A stretch of 19,058 bases of DNA from Tessaracoccus flavescens (GTDB taxonomy: Bacteria; Actinomycetota; Actinomycetes; Propionibacteriales; Propionibacteriaceae), in the NCBI GenBank assembly GCA_020741375.1, contig DYZF01000032.1, forward strand, positions 1 to 19,058. The letters are read 5' to 3'. The translations under genes were made by a program, and so were the position numbers. Every line of letters starts with the position of its first letter. Within the stretch, counting starts at the first letter, position 1. The notes beneath the pieces were generated by a model, which made no database searches, had not been told where the DNA came from, and saw only the letters and a list, made by a program, of their open reading frames with translations. This document shows, in pieces, positions 12,901 through 19,058 of the stretch.

Positions 12901-13637
12901 CGCGCGACGGCACCGTCGCCGTCGTCACCATCAACAACCCCGGCAAGCGCAACGCCATGACCGACGACATGTGGCGCCAGATTCCCGCCGTGATGCGCGA
13001 GATCGATGGCGACGACGATCTGCACGCCACGGTCCTGACGGGAGCCGGCGACGTCTTCTGCGCCGGCGCGGACATCGCGGCTCTCGACGAACTCAACCAC
13101 GCCGAGCGCCCCATCAACGCGGAGATGGCGATCGCCGCCAGCCCCAAGCCGGTGATCGCAGCCATCGAGGGGCCCTGCTTCGGTGGGGGAGTGCAGATGG
13201 CGGTCGCGGCAGACCTACGGGTGGCGTCGTCGGAGGCCACCTTCTCCGTGCCGCCGGCGCGTCTGGGTGTCGTCTACCCGGTCTCCGCTACCCAGCGGAT
13301 GATCCACCTGATGGGGCCGTCGGTGACGAAGGAGATGCTCTACACCGCCGAGCGGCTGGACGCGCAGCGGGCGCTCGCCGTCGGCCTTCTCAATCGCGTG
13401 GTCGCGCCGGGGGAGGCGCTGGCGACGGCGCTGGAGTTGGCGGAGCGGATGGCGGGGCTCTCGCAGCTGACTATGCGGGCGTCGAAGGAGATCGTCGATG
13501 GCCTCGTGGCGCGCGATCTGAGCGCCGAGACGGCGATCGCCTGGGTGGCGCGCGCCGCCAGCGGCCCGGACCTCCTGGAGGGCAAGCAGGCGTTCCTCGA
13601 GCGTCGCGCTCCGCGCTTCACCTGGCGCCCCGACTGA
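12882..13637 (+). CDS. crotonase (enoyl-CoA hydratase/isomerase) family protein, atypical active site
   Basis: A 251-residue crotonase-fold protein, normally acting on acyl-CoA thioesters in the cytoplasm. The oxyanion-hole elements are present: FCAGADIAALDEL (59-71) and the GGGVQMAVAADLRVAS stretch (101-116). The two glutamates of enoyl-CoA hydratase are missing: the first position is Gln105 (GGGVQ, normally GGGCE), and the second region reads VPPARLGVVYP, with Pro125 where QPEI has Glu. Hydration by the textbook mechanism is therefore unlikely; isomerase, hydrolase, decarboxylase or another crotonase reaction is possible. The ATG at 12882 overlaps the end of pcp by 19 bases, so the two genes are probably co-translated. 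The gene converges on the amino acid importer, with the large inverted repeat between them. Confidence 0.85.
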   Translation: MASIDLTRDGTVAVVTINNPGKRNAMTDDMWRQIPAVMREIDGDDDLHATVLTGAGDVFCAGADIAALDELNHAERPINAEMAIAASPKPVIAAIEGPCFGGGVQMAVAADLRVASSEATFSVPPARLGVVYPVSATQRMIHLMGPSVTKEMLYTAERLDAQRALAVGLLNRVVAPGEALATALELAERMAGLSQLTMRASKEIVDGLVARDLSAETAIAWVARAASGPDLLEGKQAFLERRAPRFTWRPD

Positions 13638-13722
13638 GGTTTGAGCAGTTCCTGCACCTCAACCCGCGATCTGGCCACTGAATGGCCGAATCGGCAGTTG
13701 AGGTGCAGGAACTGCTCAAACC
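13638..13722. repeat. long perfect inverted repeat between convergent genes
   Basis: Arms 13638-13663 and 13697-13722 are exact reverse complements (26 of 26 bases). They are separated by 33 bases that contain a further stem: GGCCA/TGGCC around CTGAA, flanked by GAT/ATC. Each arm is itself partly palindromic (TTGAG...CTCAA around CAG-TTC-CTG). The left arm starts on the base after the crotonase stop. The right arm ends 16 bases before the importer ATPase stop. No T tract follows on either side. It may be a bidirectional terminator or mRNA-stabilising structure, or a REP/MITE-like repeat. Sequence alone does not decide. Confidence 0.9.
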
Positions 13723-13738
13723 CGGGGCCGGCGCCCGG

Positions 13739-14500
13739 CTACAAGACCTTGGCGAAGAAGTCGCGGGTGCGGGCCTCTTGTGGGTTGTCGATGACCTCCG
13801 ACGGCGTCCCGGCCTCGACGATGACGCCTTCGTCCATGAACACCACCTGATCGGCCACCTCGCGCGCGAATCCCACCTCGTGCGTCACCACCACCATGGT
13901 CATGCCGCTGGCGGCCAGCTCCTGCATGACAGCCAGCACCTCGCCCACGAGCTCAGGGTCCAACGCGGAGGTGGGTTCGTCGAAGAGCATCAGCTCGGGC
14001 TCCATCGCCAGCGCTCGCGCGATCGCGACGCGCTGCTGCTGACCGCCGGAGAGCTGGGCCGGGTAGTGGTCGACGCGGTCGCCGAGGCCGACGCGCTCCA
14101 ACTGCTCCCGCGCCACCTTCTCCGCGTCCGCCTTCGACAGGCCGCGCACCTGACGCGGCGCCTCCATCACGTTGCCGAGCGCCGTCATGTGCGGGAACAG
14201 ATTGAAGCGCTGGAACACCATGCCGATCTTCGAGCGCTGGCGGGCGATCTCCTTGTCGCTCAGACGATGTAGCACGCCGTCCTTCTCACGCAGACCCATC
14301 AGCTCGCCGTCGACGATCATCCGCCCGGCGCTGATCTGCTCCAGCTCGTTGATGCAGCGGATCAGAGTGGACTTGCCAGACCCGGAGGGGCCCAGGATGA
14401 CGCACACCTCGCCGCGGTCGACGGTGAGATCCACGCCCTTCAGCACGTGCAGTTCACCGAAGAACTTGTGGACGCCCTTCGCCTCAACCATCGCGGTCAT
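13739..14500 (-). CDS. polar amino acid ABC importer, ATP-binding subunit
   Basis: A 253-residue GlnQ/HisP-type ATPase that powers a binding-protein-dependent amino acid importer at the inner face of the membrane. Seen: Walker [10 protein letters not shown] (residues 37-45), Q-loop [13 protein letters not shown], the signature [16 protein letters not shown], Walker [14 protein letters not shown] with the catalytic Glu, and the switch [12 protein letters not shown]. All catalytic parts are intact, unlike the first exporter subunit. The start is the ATG at 14500 (MTAMVEAKG), preceded by GGAGGTGA with 4-base spacing and overlapping the permease stop by 4 bases (ATGA). It is the last gene of a binding protein-permease-ATPase operon. 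Amino acid specificity cannot be read from the ATPase. Confidence 0.94.
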   Translation of the reverse strand: MTAMVEAKGVHKFFGELHVLKGVDLTVDRGEVCVILGPSGSGKSTLIRCINELEQISAGRMIVDGELMGLREKDGVLHRLSDKEIARQRSKIGMVFQRFNLFPHMTALGNVMEAPRQVRGLSKADAEKVAREQLERVGLGDRVDHYPAQLSGGQQQRVAIARALAMEPELMLFDEPTSALDPELVGEVLAVMQELAASGMTMVVVTHEVGFAREVADQVVFMDEGVIVEAGTPSEVIDNPQEARTRDFFAKVL

Positions 14501-15444
14501 GGGGTCACCTCCAGGTTGGCGTCGGCGTGCGCGGTCGTGCCCGACGCGAGGATCGACGCCTGCTTCTTCGACATGCCCTTGATCGAGCCGCGGGTCTGCG
14601 TTTCGCCGTCGAAGCCGCGGCCGTAATAGCGCTCCAAGTAGTGCTGGCCCACCATGAGGATCGACGTGATCGTCAGGTACCAGAGCGCCGCCACGATGAG
14701 CAGCGGCACCGGAAGGAAGGCCTTGTTGCCGATGGCGTTAGTGACGAACGTCAGCTCCAGCGCGAAGGGCACGGCCAGCACCAGCGACGTCGTCTTGAGC
14801 ATGGAGATGGTCTCGTTGCCGGTGGGCGGCACGATGACGCGCATGGCCTGCGGGATCACGATGCGCCACAGCGTCTTCGAGCGCTTCATGCCCAGCGCGG
14901 AGGCCGCTTCCCATTGGCCCTTGTCAACAGAGTTGAGGCCGGCGCGGACGATCTCCGACAGGTAAGCGCCCTCGTTGAGGCCCAAGCCCAGCAGAGCCGC
15001 GACGAACGCGTTGATCAGGTCCTGGGTGTCGAAGACGAAGAACTCGGGACCGAACGGGATGCCGAGGCTCAGGCGCGGGTACAGCACCGCGATGAGGCCC
15101 CAGAACACCAGCTGGGTGTAGACGGGGGTGCCGCGGAAGAACCAGATGTAGAGCCACGCGACGCCGCGGAGCACCGGGTTGGTGCCCATCCGCATGATCG
15201 CCGTCGTCACCGCCAACGCGATGCCGATGGCCATGGCCCCCACCGTCAACAGGAGCGTCCACCCGACGGCGGAAACCACCCGGGGATCGAACAGGTGCTG
15301 TGCCACCACGTCCCAGCGATAGTTGGGGTTGGTGAGCAGGCCGTTGATGAACATCGCGGCCAGCACAAGGACGATGCCCGCCCACACCCACAGGCTGGGC
15401 CTGGGGACGGGGCGGGCTCGAATCAGTTCCGGGCGGTCAGCCAT
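14497..15444 (-). CDS. polar amino acid ABC importer, permease subunit
   Basis: A 315-residue HisM/GlnP-type membrane protein. A hydrophobic segment at about 18-37 is followed by the permease domain (about 57-272), with the family motifs [12 protein letters not shown] (101-112), [15 protein letters not shown] (156-170) and the ATPase-coupling EAA loop [20 protein letters not shown] (179-198). The last roughly 40 residues (276-315) form a polar tail longer than usual for this family. Only one permease gene is present, so a permease homodimer is likely. The start is the ATG at 15444, one base past the stop of the binding-protein gene, with AAGG just upstream. The end overlaps the ATPase start by 4 bases. 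Confidence 0.93.
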   Translation of the reverse strand: MADRPELIRARPVPRPSLWVWAGIVLVLAAMFINGLLTNPNYRWDVVAQHLFDPRVVSAVGWTLLLTVGAMAIGIALAVTTAIMRMGTNPVLRGVAWLYIWFFRGTPVYTQLVFWGLIAVLYPRLSLGIPFGPEFFVFDTQDLINAFVAALLGLGLNEGAYLSEIVRAGLNSVDKGQWEAASALGMKRSKTLWRIVIPQAMRVIVPPTGNETISMLKTTSLVLAVPFALELTFVTNAIGNKAFLPVPLLIVAALWYLTITSILMVGQHYLERYYGRGFDGETQTRGSIKGMSKKQASILASGTTAHADANLEVTP

Positions 15445-15445
15445 A

Positions 15446-16357
15446 TCAGCCTTGCGGGTTGACGTCGGCGGTGCTCAGCGCGGCATCTTCGACGCCCCAC
15501 TGGTCGAGGATCTTGCCCCACGTGCCGTCGTCCATGAGGTGCTGCATGGCCTTCTGCATGGCCTCGGTGAGCTCAGCGTTGTCCTGGGCGACGACGATGC
15601 CCTGCGGGGCGGCGTCGCGGATGCCGCCGACAACCTCGAGCTGGCCGCCGGTCAACGCGGCGGAGTAGCTGGCGATGGGGGAGTCGGCGTAGAACGCGAC
15701 GGCCTTGCCGCCGACGACGTTGGTGGTGGCGTCGGACTGGCGGCCGTACTGGAGCACCTCGATCTCGGGCTTGCCGGCGTCGACGCAGGCCTGGCTGAAG
15801 CCGGCGAGCTCCTCATCCTGGTAGGTGCCGGTCTGCACCGCGATCGCCTGGCCGCACACGTCGTCGGGGTCGAAGCCCTCGGGGTTGCCGGACTTGACGG
15901 CGTAGGACGAGCCCGCGGTGAGGTAGGAGATCATGTTGTAGTTGGCGGTGCGCTCCTCGTTGATGGTGAAGGAGGAGATGCCGATGTCGTACTTGGTGCC
16001 GATGCCCGGCAGCAGCGACGCGAACTCCGCGTCGGACACCTCGGTCTCGACGCCCAGCACCTTGCCGAGAGCCTTGCCCAGATCGACGTCGTAGCCGATG
16101 GCCGTGGTGAGATCGTCGGCGCGGAACTCGGCCGGCGCGTAGTCGGTGGAGGCGCCGATCACGATCTTGCCCTTGTCCTGAATGTCCTGCGGCAGCAGGG
16201 CGGCGATGTCGTCGACCTTCTGGATGCCCGAGACGTCGTAGCTGCGGTCCGTCGAATCAGCGGCGGTGGAGCTGGTTCCGGCGGGGGTGGTGGCATCGGA
16301 GCCGCACGCGGTCAGGGCAACAGCGGCGAGGAGTCCGGCGGTGAAGAGACGACGCAT
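15446..16357 (-). CDS. amino acid ABC importer, substrate-binding lipoprotein
   Basis: A 303-residue family 3 solute-binding protein. The first 18 residues are a lipoprotein signal, MRRLFTAGLLAAVALTAC, so Cys18 would be lipidated and the protein held on the outer face of the membrane. A Ser/Thr-rich linker (about 19-40) leads to the binding domain. Family features are IVIGASTDYAPAEF, the YDVDLGKALGKVLGVE region, FASLLPGIGTKYDIGISSFTINEER and the C-terminal WGKILDQWGVED. The ligand is a polar or charged amino acid by family, not determined further. It is the first gene of the importer operon, followed after one base by the permease. A weak GGA lies 8-10 bases before the ATG at 16357. Confidence 0.93.
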   Translation of the reverse strand: MRRLFTAGLLAAVALTACGSDATTPAGTSSTAADSTDRSYDVSGIQKVDDIAALLPQDIQDKGKIVIGASTDYAPAEFRADDLTTAIGYDVDLGKALGKVLGVETEVSDAEFASLLPGIGTKYDIGISSFTINEERTANYNMISYLTAGSSYAVKSGNPEGFDPDDVCGQAIAVQTGTYQDEELAGFSQACVDAGKPEIEVLQYGRQSDATTNVVGGKAVAFYADSPIASYSAALTGGQLEVVGGIRDAAPQGIVVAQDNAELTEAMQKAMQHLMDDGTWGKILDQWGVEDAALSTADVNPQG

Positions 16358-16411
16358 ATCGGTCCAATCATGAAAAGGGGATTTCTAACGCAGACAGACT
16401 AAGGCACGCGG

Positions 16412-16454
16412 CACCCGCCGCCTCATCCGCTCAAGTGCGGTGAAACGGCGGGTG
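16412..16454 (-). terminator. two-tier hairpin between the GH3 gene and the importer operon
   Basis: CACCCGCCG (16412-16420) pairs exactly with CGGCGGGTG (16446-16454). An inner stem CCGC/GCGG (16427-16430 with 16437-16440) has the loop TCAAGT. It lies 20 bases past the GH3 stop on the minus strand and 55 bases before the importer's first gene. No T tract follows, so termination may be inefficient or the element may act as an mRNA stabiliser. Confidence 0.5.
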
Positions 16455-16474
16455 GCTGATTTGCGTGGCGGCCC

Positions 16475-18871
16475 TCAGACGGTTCGCTCGACGGTGACAG
16501 GCGTGGTCAGCACGCGACCCTCACCCACCACGCGACGCTCGCCGGTGATCTCGACGGCGAGCGCCTCGAGCCGGTCTTCGCTGGAGCGCCCGGCGCTCAG
16601 CTTGATCTCGCCAGGCTCGACGATGCGCACGTAGTCCGACCCGGTGAAGGAGGTGCGGTCGGCGTGCACGTCGAAGGTGAGGCGTGCGGATTCGCCGGCG
16701 GCGAGATCCACCTTGAGGTAGCCGATGAGCTGCTTGAGAGGGCGAACCACCTCGGCCCACGGGTCCTCGAGGTACAGCTGGACGGTCTCCGCGCCGTCGC
16801 GATCGCCGGTGTTGGTGACCGTGACGCTGTACTGCACCTGGCCGTCGACGGGCATCGAGTCAGCCGACACCTGCGCGTCGCTGAGCTCGAACGTGGTGTA
16901 CGAGGTGCCGTAGCCGAACGGGTACAGGGGTCGCGGATCGAGGTTGGAGATGCCGTCGGAGATCCATCCCAGCGTCGGCACGAGGTAGGTGCCGGGCTGG
17001 CCGCCGCGGTGGGCCGGGATGGCGATGGGAAGTCGGCCGGACGGGTTGATGGCGCCGGTCAGCACGTCGGCAATCACGTCGCCGCCCTCGACGCCCGGCA
17101 TGAACGCCTGGACGATCGCGGCGCAGCGGTCGGCGTACTCGCCCAAGGAGTAGGGGCGGCCGGTGACGAGCACGAGGATGGTCGGTGTGCCGGTGGAGAG
17201 GACGGCCTCCACCAGTTCGCCTTGGCGGCCGGGGAGCGCGAGGTCGACGACGTCGCAGCCCTCGCCGGAGGTGCCGACGCCGAACATGCCCGCGAGGTCG
17301 CCGACGGTGAGGATGGCCACGTCGGCGGAAGTCGCGGCCTCCACAGCCGCCTGCAGTTCCTCGTCGGTGCCGTCGGTGAAGCCGCAGCCGCGCTCGAAGG
17401 TGACGTTGCCGAGCCGGTCGCGCAGCGCCTCGTCGAGGCCACGGATGTCGAGGCCCAGCGGCACGCCGGGGTGGCGCATGAGCACGTGGTTGGGGAAGGC
17501 GTAGCAGCCCATGAAGGACTTGACGTCGCCCCAGATGGGGCCGACGACGGCGTAGCTGCGGGTGTCGTCGGCGAGCGGCAGGATGCCGTCGTTGCTGAGG
17601 AGCACGACCGATTCGGCCGCGACGCGACGGGCGACGTCGCGGTTGTGCGGAGAATCGAGGTCGCGGTCAGGGGCGTCGCCGCCGGCGTGGGCGTAGTCGG
17701 GATCCAAGAGTCCGAGTTCAGCCTTCTGGGTGAGCACGCGCAGGACGGCCGTGTCGATCGTCTCCTGCGTGACGAGGCCGCGCTCCAGCGCCTCGGCGAG
17801 CGCGAAGTACATGCCAGTGGTGGGCAGTTCGACGTCGAGGCCGGCCGAGAGGGCCAGCGCGCCCGCGGTGGCCTCGTCGGGGGCGACGCGGTGGGTGGCC
17901 TTGAGGAACGCGATCGACCAGTAGTCGGACACGACTGTGCCCTCGAAGCCCCAGCGGTCGCGGAGAACCTCGGTGAGCAGGTACTTCGATGCGGTGGCCG
18001 GCACGCCGTCGATGTCGCAGTAGCTGTTCATGACGGACTTCACGCCACCCTCGCGCACGGCCATCTCGAACGGCGGAAGGATGTAATCCTCCAACTCGCG
18101 GCGGCCCATGGAGATGGGGGCGTGGTTGCGGCCGGCGCGTGATGCGGCGTAGCCGGCGAAGTGCTTCAGGGTGGCGTGGATGCCGGCGGACTGGATGCCC
18201 TTGACGTAGGCGGTGCCGAGCGTGCCGACGAGGTAGGGGTCCTCGCCCGTGGTCTCCTCGACGCGACCCCAGCGGTAGTCGCGGACGACGTCGAGCAGGG
18301 GAGCGAGCGAGTGGTGGGCGCCGACGGCGTGGAGATCCTCGCCGATCGCGGCGGCCATCTCTTCGATCAGCTCCGGGCGCCATGTGGCGCCCCACGCGAT
18401 CGCGGCGGGGTAGACGGTGGCGCCGTAGGCGGTGAAGCCGGTGAGGCTCTCCTCGTGGACGACGGCGGGGATCCCGAAGCGCGACGCGGCGGTCACCTCG
18501 GCTTGGCGGTCGCGGATGGCCTGGCGGCCCTCGGCGACGGTTACGGGGGCGGTGCCGAACACGCGCGTGAGGTGGCCCAGGCCGTTCGCGATCGTGTGCT
18601 CCCAGGTGACGGCGTCCTTGCTGAACTCGCTCTCCATGGGGGCGACGTCGTGGTGCGCGTCGTCGGCTGCTGCGTCGTGGCCGGCATCGCCGTCGGGCTC
18701 CGTTTGGGGCGTGGCCTCCGCCTTCTCTTCCTCAGCCAGGTTGCTGAACCCCGGGACGAGGTGGCGCCAGAACGAGCCGAGCTGGCCGATCTTCTCCTCG
18801 AGGGTCAGCTCCGCCAACAGCGCTTGAGCGCGCTCGCGAGGGGAGAGGGATGTGTCGTGCCACTGGTGCAT
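16475..18871 (-). CDS. glycoside hydrolase family 3 (beta-glucosidase/beta-xylosidase type)
   Basis: A 798-residue three-domain GH3 enzyme. The (beta/alpha)8 domain covers about 20-380 and has KHFAGY (236-241) and the nucleophile motif GTVVSDYW with Asp316. The alpha/beta sandwich domain covers about 415-625; TSGEGCDVVDLALPG holds the probable acid/base Glu537. A fibronectin III-like domain covers about 660-760. There is no signal peptide, so it acts inside the cell on imported beta-linked oligosaccharides or glycosides, releasing terminal sugars; glucose versus xylose preference is not resolvable. Residues about 45-86 are an acidic, His/Asp-rich insertion in the otherwise conserved N-terminal region. 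The ATG at 18871 gives a normal start (LEEKIGQLG at 24-32), though its ribosome site is weak. No sugar transporter is adjacent. Confidence 0.92.
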   Translation of the reverse strand: MHQWHDTSLSPRERAQALLAELTLEEKIGQLGSFWRHLVPGFSNLAEEEKAEATPQTEPDGDAGHDAAADDAHHDVAPMESEFSKDAVTWEHTIANGLGHLTRVFGTAPVTVAEGRQAIRDRQAEVTAASRFGIPAVVHEESLTGFTAYGATVYPAAIAWGATWRPELIEEMAAAIGEDLHAVGAHHSLAPLLDVVRDYRWGRVEETTGEDPYLVGTLGTAYVKGIQSAGIHATLKHFAGYAASRAGRNHAPISMGRRELEDYILPPFEMAVREGGVKSVMNSYCDIDGVPATASKYLLTEVLRDRWGFEGTVVSDYWSIAFLKATHRVAPDEATAGALALSAGLDVELPTTGMYFALAEALERGLVTQETIDTAVLRVLTQKAELGLLDPDYAHAGGDAPDRDLDSPHNRDVARRVAAESVVLLSNDGILPLADDTRSYAVVGPIWGDVKSFMGCYAFPNHVLMRHPGVPLGLDIRGLDEALRDRLGNVTFERGCGFTDGTDEELQAAVEAATSADVAILTVGDLAGMFGVGTSGEGCDVVDLALPGRQGELVEAVLSTGTPTILVLVTGRPYSLGEYADRCAAIVQAFMPGVEGGDVIADVLTGAINPSGRLPIAIPAHRGGQPGTYLVPTLGWISDGISNLDPRPLYPFGYGTSYTTFELSDAQVSADSMPVDGQVQYSVTVTNTGDRDGAETVQLYLEDPWAEVVRPLKQLIGYLKVDLAAGESARLTFDVHADRTSFTGSDYVRIVEPGEIKLSAGRSSEDRLEALAVEITGERRVVGEGRVLTTPVTVERTV

Positions 18872-18904
18872 GTCGCCGCCGTTCGTCGATGAAACCCGCA
18901 GGTG

Positions 18905-18944
18905 AAGATGTGATTAGTTTTGCAACGATACTTTTAGCTGTCAA
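18905..18944 (-). promoter_or_regulatory. AT-rich promoter/operator region of the GH3 gene
   Basis: This stretch is much richer in A and T than its surroundings. On the minus strand it contains a perfect TTGACA (18944 down to 18939). The matching -10 box is uncertain: AAAACT falls at 17-base spacing, ACTAAT at 20. TGCAACGATA (18921-18930) has the central CG seen in LacI-family operators, but the symmetry is poor. The leader to the ATG at 18871 would be about 40 bases. Confidence 0.4.
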
Positions 18945-18982
18945 GCGGCACCACGGGATTGCGTCGTCGACACCGGGGCGAT

Positions 18983-19011
18983 TTGGTGGGGTGGGGCTCG
19001 TCGGGTAAAGT
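18983..19011 (+). promoter_or_regulatory. promoter of the inferred rplJ leader
   Basis: TTGGTG (18983-18988) and TAAAGT (19006-19011) are separated by exactly 17 bases. Transcription would start near 19018, right where the L10-leader-like sequence begins. This agreement supports both calls. Confidence 0.7.
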
Positions 19012-19017
19012 CATCCA

Positions 19018-19058
19018 AGCCGAAGACCGCAGGTGGCTCCCCAGCCATAAACGCCCCA
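19018..19058 (+). ncRNA. ribosomal protein L10 leader (5' part)
   Basis: CCGAAGACCGCAGGTGG (19020-19036) closely matches the conserved core of the rplJ (L10) mRNA leader (CCGUAGACAGCAGGUG in B. subtilis, from memory). It is followed by the expected small stem, TGGCT/AGCCA around CCCC (19034-19047), and then TAAAC. In this autoregulatory element the L10-L12 complex binds its own leader to repress rplJ-rplL. The window ends before the closing strand, which should contain CCTGC, and before rplJ. Confidence 0.8.

Noticed and set aside
16664..18142. A 492-codon open frame on the plus strand, opposite the GH3 gene
   Set aside because: It is the mirror of a GC-rich coding strand. Its translation is Val/Ala/Gly/Asp/His-rich without any recognisable domain, while the opposite strand has clear GH3 motifs along its whole length.
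18916..18938. A LacI/CcpA-type operator in the GH3 upstream region
   Set aside because: TGCAACGATA has a central CG, but the two halves are not symmetric enough and the spacing does not match the CcpA consensus.

Overview
The window is chromosomal DNA of a high-GC actinobacterium. The evidence is the strongly GC-biased third codon positions, frequent GTG and TTG starts, several genes whose -10 box lies only 6-8 bases before the start codon (leaderless layout), and a gene order typical of the phylum: tRNA-Thr, tRNA-Met, rpmG, two MaoC-type dehydratases, murB, then tRNA-Trp, secE, nusG, rplK, rplA. A member of the Propionibacteriales is my best guess, but the sequence alone does not fix the genus.

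Layout. 1-464: 3' end of a DeoD-type purine nucleoside phosphorylase, followed by a terminator. 565-970: tRNA-Thr(GGT), a perfect hairpin, tRNA-Met(CAT) and rpmG (L33), closed by a terminator. 1100-3042: an overlapping set of a hadA-like subunit, a hadB-like catalytic subunit and murB. 3141-4394: a secreted GH73-type peptidoglycan hydrolase with three peptidoglycan-binding repeats. 4396-5565 (minus): an M20D amidohydrolase. 5631-9241: two overlapping genes for a heterodimeric ABC exporter with one degenerate and one canonical ATP site. 9352-12173: tRNA-Trp, secE, nusG, rplK, rplA, ending in a strong terminator. 12259-13637: pyroglutamyl-peptidase and an overlapping crotonase-family gene. 13638-13722: a long perfect inverted repeat between convergent genes. 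13739-16357 (minus): a polar amino acid ABC importer (binding lipoprotein, permease, ATPase). 16475-18871 (minus): a family 3 glycoside hydrolase. 18983-19058: a promoter and what looks like the start of the L10 leader RNA, so rplJ-rplL should begin just past the right edge.

How it fits together. Most of the window is housekeeping: translation (tRNAs, L33, L11, L1), transcription elongation and secretion (NusG, SecE) and cell wall synthesis and turnover (MurB, GH73 hydrolase). Placed among these are nutrient genes (amidohydrolase, pyroglutamyl-peptidase, amino acid importer, beta-glycosidase) and an exporter. About 6.8 kb of such metabolic genes lies between rplKA and the inferred rplJL. I see no CRISPR array, prophage, insertion sequence or evident defence system. 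The points most worth a second look are the 85-bp inverted-repeat structure at 13638-13722, the matching acidic N-terminal extensions of SecE and NusG, the crotonase lacking both classical catalytic glutamates, and the split ribosomal protein cluster.
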